This document shows, in pieces, positions 8,996 to 17,195 of a stretch of 64,000 nt of DNA. Every line of letters starts with the position of its first letter. The stretch's first letter is position 1. This stretch comes from Gimesia benthica. GTDB lineage: Bacteria; Planctomycetota; Planctomycetia; Planctomycetales; Planctomycetaceae. The stretch is taken from the NCBI RefSeq assembly GCF_009720525.1, contig NZ_CP043930.1:6522001-6586000 (forward strand). Reading direction: 5' to 3'. The notes below the pieces were generated by a model. It ran no database searches. It worked only from the letters and a program-made list of their open reading frames with translations, and had not been told where the DNA came from. The translations under genes were made by a program, and so were the position numbers.

Positions 8996-9057
8996 TGCGG
9001 TGCCCTTTCGTAATGGAAACCATGAGGCACCTCGAGGTGTTTACCGGATTAGAGTAA

Positions 9058-9073
9058 GCAAACAGCATGCCAG
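9058..9073 (-). promoter_or_regulatory. Sigma-54 (-24/-12) promoter, minus strand
   Basis: On the minus strand CTGGCATGCTGTTTGC matches TGGCA-N5-TTTGC with GG and GC 10 bp apart (plus-strand GC at 9058-9059, CC at 9070-9071). It reads into the 49-residue gene and probably on into the kinase and regulator genes, which would give positive autoregulation. Confidence 0.78.
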
Positions 9074-9167
9074 TTGGTCGACGGTGAGCGCGGTTCCTGA
9101 TGCACTCATCACTTAAGACTGATGCGATCTGCAAGAGGAACCGAGAAGTGTCAGCCGTGCGCGACGC

Positions 9168-9185
9168 TGTCACCTGCAGTTCACA
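9168..9185. promoter_or_regulatory. Palindromic operator TGTCACC-TGCA-GTTCACA (copy 4), shared by divergent promoters
   Basis: A symmetric variant of the 7-4-7 operator: each half has one change at the mirror position. It lies between two divergent sigma-54 promoters, about 97 bp from the minus-strand -24 box and about 57 bp from the plus-strand one, so a single bound activator could serve both. Confidence 0.55.
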
Positions 9186-9240
9186 TCCGGTCTCCCTTGA
9201 AACGCCTCCCCGGCAAGTCGGTATTCCTGTTCCCCGGGTT

Positions 9241-9256
9241 TGGCATGCGCTTTGCC
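9241..9256 (+). promoter_or_regulatory. Sigma-54 (-24/-12) promoter, plus strand
   Basis: TGGCATGCGCTTTGCC has GG (9242-9243) and GC (9254-9255) 10 bp apart with TTTGC. The expected start is near 9267, just before a strong ribosome site AAGGAGG (9284-9290) and the ATG at 9297. Confidence 0.78.
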
Positions 9257-9296
9257 TTTCTTCTCCTGTGGCAGATCATTTTTAAGGAGGATCACC

Positions 9297-9773
9297 ATGG
9301 TGTGCCGTCTGGATGAGCGAGAGACAGGCTTGTACTGGGGCCTGATTCTAACCTGCGGCGCACCATGGTCTGTTTTGCCTTCCGGCTGCAACCATCAACG
9401 TGGGGTGACACTGTCAACGGCAGTTGACAGTCCGCTCCTCACTCAAGCGAACGGGAATGACATGTCAAACAATGGATTGGCGACGGATTCCATCACACTG
9501 ACGAAATCAAGACTGGATGAACTGCTGAAAGACACACAATTTCTGCAGCTCACCTGCCAACAGGATCTTGAACGGATCTCGATCACGGGACACCTCAAGA
9601 CGTATTACGCGTTACAGCTTTTATTAACGGCAATCAGTCTGCAGCACTCTGGTCCGGAAACTGCCGCGATTGCTCTTTATGTCACTGTTGGTGCAGCACG
9701 GACTCAATTCGAGACACACTTTTCTAAACGGGAACATCACCATGATCAGCAACTCTCGTCAGGTCACTGTTAA
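9297..9773 (+). CDS. Unknown protein, 158 residues, in the sigma-54 stress island
   Basis: The ATG at 9297 follows AAGGAGG at ideal spacing. An earlier in-frame ATG at 9240 overlaps the sigma-54 promoter and is rejected. The N-terminal 55 residues are irregular and include the codons that also form the operator palindrome at 9412. From the internal Met at 9462 the sequence is helical (TLTKSRLDELLKDTQFLQL, then LKTYYALQLLLTAISLQ), which could be the true protein core. No family recognised. Its 3' end overlaps the start of the hemerythrin-like gene by 32 nt, suggesting coupling. Which start is used (9297 or 9462) is not settled. Confidence 0.5.
   Translation: MVCRLDERETGLYWGLILTCGAPWSVLPSGCNHQRGVTLSTAVDSPLLTQANGNDMSNNGLATDSITLTKSRLDELLKDTQFLQLTCQQDLERISITGHLKTYYALQLLLTAISLQHSGPETAAIALYVTVGAARTQFETHFSKREHHHDQQLSSGHC
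9412..9429. promoter_or_regulatory. Palindromic operator TGTCAAC-GGCA-GTTGACA (copy 5)
   Basis: Perfect 7-4-7 palindrome inside the 5' part of the preceding gene, again preceded by TGACA (9406-9410). It could act on the weak sigma-54-like site at 9628 or loop back to the promoter at 9241. Confidence 0.55.
9628..9643 (+). promoter_or_regulatory. Possible weak sigma-54 promoter before the hemerythrin-like gene
   Basis: CGGCAATCAGTCTGCA has GG (9629-9630) and GC (9641-9642) 10 bp apart, but the -12 box is CTGC rather than TTGC. It lies within an open frame; a second GG-N10-GC at 9651-9664 is weaker still. About 100 bp upstream of the start at 9742. Confidence 0.3.
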
Positions 9774-10257
9774 TGCTGCTTTTCTCAAAGAGATCAAAGA
9801 GGATAATCTCAGGCTCTACAATCTCATGGAAAATCTGCGTACCTTCTGGCTGGTTCCTGATCCGTTGACACTCAAACCGGAATGGTTCAGCGTGCTCATC
9901 AACGAACTGAGAGACCAACTGGCGATGCATTTCGCGTTGGAAGCCACCTTCGGCTATTTCGATCATGCAGACCAGGTCGACGCCCTCACCGCTGCTGAAT
10001 CACAGCGGCTGAGAGATCAGCATGCAGATTTATACCTGGAAATCGCATCGATCGCCGAGCAGGTTGAAGAGGCGTTATACCCGGAATGGAATCAAACCGC
10101 TTACACAGCACAGATCGAACGTTTTGATCTGTTCTATCAGAAGTTTCAGCAACACGAATCGGCAGAATTCGATCTGATCATGTCAGTTTCCTACGAAAAT
10201 TTTAAGCGGATGTATTATTCAGACGTTTCCAGTAAAGCATACTCGGAGCGCTGGTGA
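9742..10257 (+). CDS. Hemerythrin-like HHE-domain protein
   Basis: The 171-residue product is all-helical with histidine and acidic positions spaced as in hemerythrin/HHE proteins: LAMHFALEATFGYF, LRDQHADLY and FQQHESAEFDLI. The family binds O2, NO or iron at a di-iron site and often acts in redox or metal stress. Not every canonical ligand can be assigned by eye, so the metal site is probable rather than certain. Start chosen at the ATG at 9742 (GGGAAC upstream); the frame is open to 9670. The gene overlaps the previous one by 32 nt and lies 79 bp before the hibernation-factor-like gene, consistent with one stress operon. Confidence 0.7.
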   Translation: MISNSRQVTVNAAFLKEIKEDNLRLYNLMENLRTFWLVPDPLTLKPEWFSVLINELRDQLAMHFALEATFGYFDHADQVDALTAAESQRLRDQHADLYLEIASIAEQVEEALYPEWNQTAYTAQIERFDLFYQKFQQHESAEFDLIMSVSYENFKRMYYSDVSSKAYSERW

Positions 10258-10336
10258 GAAATCTCCTGATCCACTGCACCGCCGAGAATCACTTCAATCT
10301 TTGAAACCGTTGTTCTCTTTCCCAAAGGATTTTCCA

Positions 10337-10705
10337 ATGAGAAACTATGATTTTGAATGTGTCGCCACACAGATCAATTGTGGTCCTGGAACCAGAGAGT
10401 ACATCGAACGCGAATGGGACAAGGCCGTCAATCGCATCGAAAACTGGATCAAAACGGTCCGCATCTGCATTACAGATATCAATGGCCCCAAAGGAGGCAT
10501 CAATCAGCGGTGCCGCATTGTCATGCAGACCCGACTCGGCGCACCGATTGTCGTCCAGGAAACCCGCGAACGACTCTCATCGGCCATCAATGTTGCCATC
10601 AGGCGTTCCGTGCATACTTTAAAACGGAAAATTTCTAAAAAACGTGATCAGAAAAAACAGCCTGTGCATATTGAGACACAGCAGGACGCAGAAGGATTGA
10701 GTTAA
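10337..10705 (+). CDS. Ribosome hibernation factor-like protein (HPF/RaiA, S30AE domain)
   Basis: The 122-residue product carries one S30AE fold: YIEREWDKAVNRIENW helix, then strands (VRICITDINGP, CRIVMQTRLGAPIVVQE) and a long basic helix (LSSAINVAIRRSVHTLKRKISKKRDQ). That matches short HPF/RaiA proteins, which bind the decoding region of idle 30S subunits and shut translation down. The C-terminal dimerisation domain of long HPF is absent. AAAGGA sits before the ATG at 10337. It follows the hemerythrin-like gene in the same direction and fits the stress theme of the island. Function by family. Confidence 0.8.
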   Translation: MRNYDFECVATQINCGPGTREYIEREWDKAVNRIENWIKTVRICITDINGPKGGINQRCRIVMQTRLGAPIVVQETRERLSSAINVAIRRSVHTLKRKISKKRDQKKQPVHIETQQDAEGLS

Positions 10706-10728
10706 ATCAAAGTTATCCGTCTCACTGA

Positions 10729-10758
10729 TTGAAATCCGGAAAGTGAATGGGCTATGAT
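10729..10758 (+). promoter_or_regulatory. Predicted sigma-70-type promoter of the STAS gene
   Basis: TTGAAA (10729-10734) and TATGAT (10753-10758), 18-bp spacer, 75 bp upstream of the ATG at 10833. This suggests the STAS gene has its own promoter. Confidence 0.5.
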
Positions 10759-10832
10759 AGAACATTCACTTCTCTGGATTTTATTTTCTTATGTTATCTC
10801 GTTAGTGGGCCAGTGGAGATTGAGCTCAAATC

Positions 10833-11201
10833 ATGTCTGAAAACTATGAAATTTTCGAGGTAGAGGTCATTGCCCCGAATCTGATTGTAATTCCCCAGGG
10901 ATCGGCCCTGCAGTTCCTGTATAACAACATCCAGATTGAATCCAATAAAATCCTGACCCTGCTGAACCCACCTGAAATTTCTAACGTGATCATCGATCTC
11001 AATCGCGTGGAATACCTGGATTCGATCATCATCAGCTGTCTCACCCGTCTCCTGCAACAGGCCAAACAGTCCGGCGGGCAGGCTGTTTTCTGTAACGCCT
11101 GCGATAACATGCAGTACATTCTCCATACTATTAAACTGGGAACGCTCTGGCCTCTGTTCGACACCCGCGAAGAAGCCATCCTGAGCCTGGGCTCGAATTA
11201 A
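10833..11201 (+). CDS. STAS-domain protein (anti-sigma-factor-antagonist type)
   Basis: The 122-residue product is a lone STAS domain: VIIDLNRVEYLDSIIISCL carries the Asp-Ser pair at the usual phosphorylation site, followed by helices and strands (RLLQQAKQSGGQAVFCNA, then LGTLWPLFDTREEAI). Such proteins take part in partner-switching control of anti-sigma factors, with phosphorylation at the conserved Ser. No anti-sigma kinase or phosphatase gene is adjacent, so its partner must lie elsewhere. It closes the stress island. Start: ATG at 10833. Confidence 0.83.
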   Translation: MSENYEIFEVEVIAPNLIVIPQGSALQFLYNNIQIESNKILTLLNPPEISNVIIDLNRVEYLDSIIISCLTRLLQQAKQSGGQAVFCNACDNMQYILHTIKLGTLWPLFDTREEAILSLGSN

Positions 11202-11648
11202 GCTTCTTCTGTCCTGTGGAAATAATGCTTCAACGCCCGAAACGGGACTGCCAGATTATCGTAAAGCGAAATGCGCTCATTCGTCGGGTACAAATAGACT
11301 GTCGAACTTTAAGTCCCGTAGCCAATTGATCTTTGCCAACAAAACCTGTTGAAGGAACTGACGTTGGCCGGAGTAGGTCAGCCGTGAAGGACTATCGACT
11401 TTGACCTTTCAGGAGCGAACGCGCGTAGGTTGCTCTCTTGCCCTCCTGTTTGTCATAACATGTCCAGACATTTTCGCGCGAGTTCTCGCGTCTGGAAATA
11501 GTCAAATCATTTCAGCAACGAAACGCAGGACATCATTGTCATCAGAACTGACTGTGCCAGAGTGGAACACCGATGTCGGGATGAAGTCGCTGTTGGGGAT
11601 AACAAACCGCACACGGCCAACCGGTCATAGTTTAGATAACTCATGCGT
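11202..11648. other. Degraded region downstream of the broken Wadjet genes
   Basis: No intact gene. Minus-strand frames contain protein-like shreds broken by stops (for example VRFVIPNSDFIPTSVFHSG near 11600, and LTYSGQRQFLQQVLL near 11350). They may be debris of genes that once followed jetB, but I cannot assign them to JetB, JetC or JetD. Confidence 0.35.
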
Positions 11649-11951
11649 CTACTCCTCGCGCAAAAGTACGCACAGGAGGGGCACTTTATAAGTCAGGGGC
11701 GCTTTGCGGAATAAACGCGGCAGGCGTTCATAACCTCCTGTCCGTTCGTCGTCGCTGAATTGACGCAGGTAGGTCATACCTTCCGTACGGTCGATGACCA
11801 GTGACAAACCGATCTCGCAGAAGTAGTCAGTCAGGTCAGATTCATTGCTCAGCAACAGTGACCAGATTTCTTCCTGTTCCTCATAGATCACACCTTGCAG
11901 CAGGTGGACCGCCACGATACCCCGTTCGCGGAATTCCGGGATTTCACTCAT
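11649..11951 (-). pseudogene. jetB: Truncated Wadjet JetB (DUF4194) remnant
   Basis: The ATG at 11951 overlaps the end of jetA by 8 bp, the usual jetA-jetB coupling. The 100-residue product covers the N-terminal half of DUF4194 proteins (GIVAVHLLQGVIYEEQEEIW, EIGLSLVIDRTEGMTYLRQ, LPRLFRKAPLTYKVPLLCVL). It stops at LREE, where the family normally continues for about another 100 residues. In Wadjet, JetB is a KITE-type subunit of the SMC-like JetABC complex that extrudes and, with JetD, cleaves small circular DNA. Downstream sequence holds no JetC or JetD, so the protein is probably non-functional. Confidence 0.7.
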
Positions 11952-13431
11952 CGGTGGCCCTCCTGTGAACACGCTCCAGTCTTTCAGTTTCAGACAAATA
12001 CACAACCCGGGGAATCTCAAAGTCCTGTATTCCCATGGGAGTGTCGATGCTGATCAGATCGAATTCGTTTTCGTCAACTTCATGGCCACCGTCATAAGCG
12101 AGTTGGATATACCCGAGTATTTCGAGAGGTTCGTTGTCGGGAGGAAAGATATTCAGCAGGTCAGGCAGAGTCACACGTTCGTTAAAATCGATTTGACTTT
12201 TAATATTAGATCGCATGGTATCCCAGTCGAGCCGCTGCATTTCAGCAAGTCGCTGGAAGACATTCAACCGCTCAGCTGCGTTTGGTTCTTCCTGCTTCAG
12301 TTCGATCGCCTCAAACTGGATCGGAGTCTGCCAGAAAGGACGCTCCATGCCGTTAAACAAATCAATCTCTGTAAAGACTTCGATTTCTGCTTCGGGTTGT
12401 AATTCTGCCTGCCGGACTGCTGCTGAGTGAATCTCTCTTAAAACTGTTGCCAGGCGGAGTCGCGTCGTGCTGATGCGGGAATCCAGTAACCGGCGGAGCG
12501 TCGCATTCAGTCGTCGCGTTGTCTGCTGGACCCGAGCCGCTTCTTTTGACAGATTGCCGATCATCCCTTTGACACGCGATTTCCCTTCCGTCTGAGAAGC
12601 CAGTTCGTCTAGCTCATCGAGTTGTCGGATCATCTTTTCCAGTTCGTCCTGCTTCGACTGGGACAGCAGCATCTTGAAAAACGCTTGAAAACTGGCCCCC
12701 TGGTCTTCGTCCTTGAGCCGGTCTTCCGCTGCCAGTGCAGAACCCAGAATTTGCCCGCGAGTATCCACTGCCTCCGATTGCTGTTTTTGAACATCGCGCG
12801 TGATGGACTTAAACGACTCTTCTACAGCTCGAAAATCCCCCTGCAGCGAAATCAGATCGGAGATGACATCCGAAAATCGCTCACGAATGGCGGTTGAACT
12901 GTGTGTTGATACGATTTCGCCCGACTCGATCGATTGAATCTCTTCCTCGATACGATCACGTTCTGCTTGCAGATAACTCAATCGACGTTCCCGGTCCGCA
13001 GAGCCACGAATAACGATGTCGGATAATGTCTCAAGAATCCGGGTGAAGCGGGATTCCGTGCCGACAAAACCGAGAGAATGATCAGTGACATCCGTCAGAA
13101 ATGTCAGGACATCTTCGGAATGTGGCGTCAGTTGAAAGACAGAATCCGCGTGCTGCGAGTCGTAATATCGCCTCAACCAGCGCGTCTCACCAGTGGACCA
13201 CTGATTGAGGTAAGTTTCCGCATTGTCACGCAGTACCTCCGGCTCGGTTTCATGAATGTGTTCCAGAAAACCTTTCAGGCTCTGCACGAGTTCGGTATTC
13301 GGAGTCGCCAAATTCCCATTTGTTTTGAAGTGCTGATTCAGGAAATAAACGATATAGGCCGCCTGATTGGCGCGCAACAGCCTTGCAGATGGATTCGTGG
13401 AAAAAAATGTGATCAGACGATCCAGTTCCAT
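11944..13431 (-). CDS. jetA: Wadjet JetA-like protein (DUF3375, kleisin/MukF-like), orphaned
   Basis: The 495-residue product has the DUF3375 layout: an N-terminal winged-helix region (LLRANQAAYIVYFLNQHF, then YLNQWSTGETRWLRRYYD), a long coiled-coil centre (about 150-330) and a C-terminal winged region ending in ERVHRRATDE. JetA is the kleisin of the Wadjet plasmid-restriction complex. It appears full length with no internal stop. Its partners are truncated (JetB) or missing (JetC ATPase, JetD nuclease), so the system cannot work from this locus alone. Either a relic, or JetA is supplied to a partner elsewhere. Confidence 0.8.
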   Translation of the reverse strand: MELDRLITFFSTNPSARLLRANQAAYIVYFLNQHFKTNGNLATPNTELVQSLKGFLEHIHETEPEVLRDNAETYLNQWSTGETRWLRRYYDSQHADSVFQLTPHSEDVLTFLTDVTDHSLGFVGTESRFTRILETLSDIVIRGSADRERRLSYLQAERDRIEEEIQSIESGEIVSTHSSTAIRERFSDVISDLISLQGDFRAVEESFKSITRDVQKQQSEAVDTRGQILGSALAAEDRLKDEDQGASFQAFFKMLLSQSKQDELEKMIRQLDELDELASQTEGKSRVKGMIGNLSKEAARVQQTTRRLNATLRRLLDSRISTTRLRLATVLREIHSAAVRQAELQPEAEIEVFTEIDLFNGMERPFWQTPIQFEAIELKQEEPNAAERLNVFQRLAEMQRLDWDTMRSNIKSQIDFNERVTLPDLLNIFPPDNEPLEILGYIQLAYDGGHEVDENEFDLISIDTPMGIQDFEIPRVVYLSETERLERVHRRATDE

Positions 13432-14068
13432 GGTTGTGGTTTCCAGGTGCCTTCATCTTCACTTCATACAGCTACCATAATGTACACCTTGGGAGAACTA
13501 AATGGCACAAGAGAGTTACGAAAATCATTCATAAGACCTGCATTTCAGGGTAAACCGTAAGCTGGTGAAAGATTATCAGTCTTACAGGTTTAGTAATTTA
13601 TTTTGTAAGTCTTTATTAGATCGAAACATGCGACAATATTCCTGGGAGAGGTTTTAGCCAATTGAGAATTGTGCTTTTCTCACCTAAGGCACTGGACACA
13701 TGAGTTGATACTGATGCATTAATTCTCTCTGCAGAAGATTCAAACTTGAAGAAAGGCTACTTTTCAGTTCTTTTTTTTATGCTCTGGGCCGATAGGGCCG
13801 ATGGCTGACTTACCTCGGTATTATTTGATTCTGTATATTTCCAAAACAGAGTCGGGCCAGGGACAGGTGGCCTACCTGCCTGTCGAGAAGCAGTTCAAGC
13901 ACCGATCCTGCAGACTGGCCGGGCACTGTGAATTGCACACCGCCAGGCAGATTGTGCTGAAAAAATACCAGCTTATCGGGGCTTTAGTGAGGAATCCGAT
14001 GGACTGGTATCGTTCTGCCGTACAGTGCTGAAGAGAACAGGGGGAATTGATACTTCAGGTGCTCGTTG
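13432..14068. other. Intergenic region with one doubtful small open frame
   Basis: A 76-codon plus-strand frame at 13801-14031 encodes a basic peptide (YYLILYISKTESGQGQVAYL near the start) with no ribosome site better than GGGCCG and no family match. I do not call it a gene. Otherwise AT-rich sequence with no clear promoter or terminator. Confidence 0.35.
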
Positions 14069-15409
14069 TTATGTAGAGCATTCAGCTGAATCTGTACCAC
14101 GCAGGTTATCTGGCTCCTGTTGAGCGTAATATAATCGCACAGTGATAAATACCGTCAACCATGCTACCAATAAACCCAGAAACAACGACCGTGCAACGAG
14201 AACGTTATAGAGACTATGCAGGGCCATCGAAGATATCACAGAAAATAGAATTAAAAACGTATATTCAAAGATGTCTGTTGGCGGTTTATGAGAATTATCA
14301 TCCGGATTTTCTAATAGATAATAAAAACAGGCTGCAGAAATTGTTGTCCAGCAGCCATGCAACATTGCTACTGAGAAGAATCGCAGCAAATAGATCGAGA
14401 GCGGCATTTCCTGGGGTTGATACATCTGGGAATGGTACATCACTCCTTCCACAATACCGAAGCCGAGCCCTGACAGGGCTCCCACGAACAAGCCTCTCTG
14501 CTTCCAGTCTCCCGCGGTAGATTTTGCCACGTACATTACAGGAATGAATTTCAATACTTCCTCGCATAAAGCGACACTCGAGAACATTGCAACAAAATGG
14601 TAAAAGAAAGGTAGGCTCGCTCCCAGATCATCTGGAGAGATCTGGTTGTAGCCATTTCCGATTAACCAGGTTAGACAGAGAAAGATTTTAAAACGCCCTC
14701 CGCCGGTCTTCATGACTTCCGAAAATGGAGTACCTGCATATTTGGTAGCCATCTCCTGGAAGAAAAAGAGCAACGGAATTGCAATGATGAATGTAAAGAT
14801 GAAGGCACCGATACCGATCCCATAATCATTTTCCCCGGGCTTAATCAATACAGAGAAGAGAATGCCACCGCAGATTGTCGCAATGATGGCAAGAAACCAG
14901 GGGCTGCCAGGAGTCGAACCAAAGTTTGGTAGCAAAAACGGAACCATTATCATCAGGTATAAGATCCAGCCCGGTTGCATGTATTGTTTTAAATCCAGGA
15001 TATACTGGAGATAGGGTTCGAATGCGTCATTTGCTCCGTAGGCAATATTGGGTGGAGGTTCTGATGAGTTGCTAGGCTGCCCCTCTGTATTTTCTGAGAT
15101 TGATTTCCTTTCTCCCCTTGATTGAAGGGTTAACTTTTCCGGAGCTGAATTTGCCTGAACACAATCCGTGATGGAAGTAAGAGGAGGAGGTGGTGGAAGT
15201 CGTGATACAGCAACAGAAATTGCGTCTTCGAATGCATCCTTCCACTCTCTAAGTGGTTTCCACTCATTCCCACCAACTGGACAAGCAAGGTTATCAGGAA
15301 AGAGCTCCAGTGTCCTGATACGTTCACGTACGATTTCAACATCAAATGGTCCGTCTGGTATCTCGGCTTTTGCGATCCACCATTTGGGATCGACTGTTCC
15401 AACTGACAT
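14069..15409 (-). CDS. GYF_2-domain PrsW-type intramembrane metalloprotease
   Basis: The 446-residue product starts with a GYF_2-like module (about 8-62; WWIAKAEIPDGPF, DNLACPVGGNEWKPLREW), then a polar linker and about eight membrane helices (from about residue 145). The PrsW signature is present: ALCEEVLKF (EExxK), GFGIVEGVMYH and MLHGCWTT supply the acidic and histidine residues of the membrane active site. PrsW proteases cleave membrane-bound regulators such as anti-sigma factors. The GYF_2 module probably recruits a proline-rich partner. It is the second gene of a pair: the upstream gene (15482-16822) starts with a near-identical GYF_2 module. Substrate unknown. Confidence 0.82.
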   Translation of the reverse strand: MSVGTVDPKWWIAKAEIPDGPFDVEIVRERIRTLELFPDNLACPVGGNEWKPLREWKDAFEDAISVAVSRLPPPPPLTSITDCVQANSAPEKLTLQSRGERKSISENTEGQPSNSSEPPPNIAYGANDAFEPYLQYILDLKQYMQPGWILYLMIMVPFLLPNFGSTPGSPWFLAIIATICGGILFSVLIKPGENDYGIGIGAFIFTFIIAIPLLFFFQEMATKYAGTPFSEVMKTGGGRFKIFLCLTWLIGNGYNQISPDDLGASLPFFYHFVAMFSSVALCEEVLKFIPVMYVAKSTAGDWKQRGLFVGALSGLGFGIVEGVMYHSQMYQPQEMPLSIYLLRFFSVAMLHGCWTTISAACFYYLLENPDDNSHKPPTDIFEYTFLILFSVISSMALHSLYNVLVARSLFLGLLVAWLTVFITVRLYYAQQEPDNLRGTDSAECST

Positions 15410-15481
15410 TACTCAAGTTCCTTTGTGGGCAGATAATCTAAAATGTGCGTTGGCTTTTCCAGATTCTTTTCTGGAAAGAAG

Positions 15482-16822
15482 TCAAGAGCGTGTATTACTT
15501 GAGTAAATGTATATGGCTCCGATTATGATCAGCAAAAAGACGATTCGACCTCCGGTCTCTCCGAAGATACTTTGAAGAAATCCAATGATCACACTTTTGA
15601 TGTCAGAACTATTTTTGACAGGTTGTTCATTTGATTCTTTTGAAACTGAGGGCTTTTGAGGGGCTGATTTCTCTGTGGAAACTGGATCATTCGATTTGTC
15701 TGTCTGTGTGATATCATAGTTATAAATCGAATAATCTCGTTTCAGCGGGTTTTTATCTTTTGCGGTTGGAGATTTTTGTTCAATCTGTCGCTGCAGTTCA
15801 TCAGTGATCCCCCTGTAAAAAGTCAACATCGATGTGGGGCCGTTATCCAGGGGTTGATTGTTGAAGTGTGTAATGATCCAGCTGTCAATTTTCCATTCAT
15901 CCTTGACTTCTAATAAATGAAAATAACCATTCAGGGTGAAAGTACCACCAGCTTCGTCAGGCATCGTAGATCGGTAACCAACTAAATACCCACCGACATC
16001 GGGAGCAGCTTCAGCTTCGTCAGTCAGTTGAAAGTATTCAATCTCTTCTTCGTCTTTCTGTGATTCTGGAAGTTGCTTGAGAAGAGTTTCGAGAAGCTCG
16101 AACTGCCGAATAATCGGCATCATGTTAGATGTGGTATATTGTTTTGCTTCATCGGGAGTTTCAGCGGCCAGAAACTCACTACAGACATCCCGAGGACCAG
16201 TTGGAAGAAATGCAACGGCAAGTCCAGCCAGCTGAAGCAGGGCCAACGGAGATCCGGCTAGACAGGGGACTAACCAGCTACCAGGGCTCTTATTAGTCTC
16301 CGTAATGGATTCAAACTGTTCCTGCTGTTTCTCAAGAAACAAGTACCAGAACGCGAACGCAAATCCCCCCAGTAGTAGTAGTGAGACAATTAGGGAGCCT
16401 TGCGCGATCTGATCAAAAATAATATCTGCGATGAGCCAGCCAATCCCCAACCCCACGGGCCCCCAGACTGATATTTTCTGTTTCAGTCTTTTGCCGTTAA
16501 TGGCGATTAGAATCCCCAACCACAGAGGGCTGAAAAGAAATCCCAGGTACCAGAGATGACTTGGGCTCCAGGGAACTTTGCCAGGTTTTTGTGACGGTAA
16601 CGGAGGGGGAGGCGGGATCAGTTCAGAGTCATCTAACTGTTCAGAAAATGCGTCCCATTCTCTAAGAGGTTTCCACTCACTACCTCCAACGGGGCACGCC
16701 AGTTGATCGTTTCTCAGGTCGGACTGGGATATCCGTGCGAGAATTTCTTCTACAGAGAACGGCCCCTCATGTTGATCGCCATTTGCCAGCCACCATTTGG
16801 AATCTACCTCTTGGAATTCCAT
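15482..16822 (-). CDS. GYF_2-domain multi-pass membrane protein, function unknown
   Basis: The 446-residue product has a GYF_2 module (about 6-58; WWLANGDQHEGPF, LACPVGGSEWKPLREW) and a proline-rich stretch (PPPPPLPSQKPGK). Four or so membrane helices follow (about 90-215), then a soluble domain (about 220-350) resembling a small ligand-binding or secreted-stress fold (IDSWIITHFNNQ). A Ser/Lys-rich linker and a last membrane helix (VFLLIIIGAIYIY) end it. The second ATG (16822) is preferred to 16837 because GGAGCG lies 8 nt before it. The proline-rich stretch could be the ligand of its own or its neighbour's GYF_2 domain. No enzymatic motif seen. Confidence 0.72.
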   Translation of the reverse strand: MEFQEVDSKWWLANGDQHEGPFSVEEILARISQSDLRNDQLACPVGGSEWKPLREWDAFSEQLDDSELIPPPPPLPSQKPGKVPWSPSHLWYLGFLFSPLWLGILIAINGKRLKQKISVWGPVGLGIGWLIADIIFDQIAQGSLIVSLLLLGGFAFAFWYLFLEKQQEQFESITETNKSPGSWLVPCLAGSPLALLQLAGLAVAFLPTGPRDVCSEFLAAETPDEAKQYTTSNMMPIIRQFELLETLLKQLPESQKDEEEIEYFQLTDEAEAAPDVGGYLVGYRSTMPDEAGGTFTLNGYFHLLEVKDEWKIDSWIITHFNNQPLDNGPTSMLTFYRGITDELQRQIEQKSPTAKDKNPLKRDYSIYNYDITQTDKSNDPVSTEKSAPQKPSVSKESNEQPVKNSSDIKSVIIGFLQSIFGETGGRIVFLLIIIGAIYIYSSNTRS

Positions 16823-17195
16823 ATCACTCGCTCCCATCCGCGATTTTGTCTTTTTGTTTTACGCTCATTGTGATTGCACCCAATGTTGTTAAATAGTTCT
16901 GTAGTTCAGAAGAATTATGATGCTTCAACTTACAGAACCCGCTTCGCACACCACTTCAGGTGGGCACTTTTTAGATCGCTTCCACTGGACGAAGATTCCA
17001 GAATCAACCATCCGGAGACGATGTTCCGACGGACTAACACGAAGGATATGAACCCGTATTTGCTGCACCTAAAGCCATAGAGCTTCAAGCATCATCCCGG
17101 CAACTTAATTACTTCGACCTGACTATTATATCCTGTAATGGGATATCCTCAAGTGGGATGTAATCTTCCTGTACTTTTTAGGAGGTACAGGGAGT
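16823..17195. other. Divergent control region before the Xre gene
   Basis: No gene. Near the right end, repeated blocks around 17128-17165 (CCTGTAATGGGATATCCTCA, followed by GTGGGATGTAAT) look like possible binding sites for the Xre protein encoded next door. A strong ribosome site GGAGG lies at 17181-17185. Confidence 0.35.

Noticed and set aside
8802..9173. A 123-codon minus-strand frame upstream of the kinase
   Set aside because: It overlaps the 49-residue membrane protein and the sigma-54 promoter and has an unnatural composition; the shorter frame has a ribosome site and a membrane helix.
9240..9296. An earlier start for the gene at 9297
   Set aside because: It lies inside the sigma-54 promoter, upstream of the expected transcription start.
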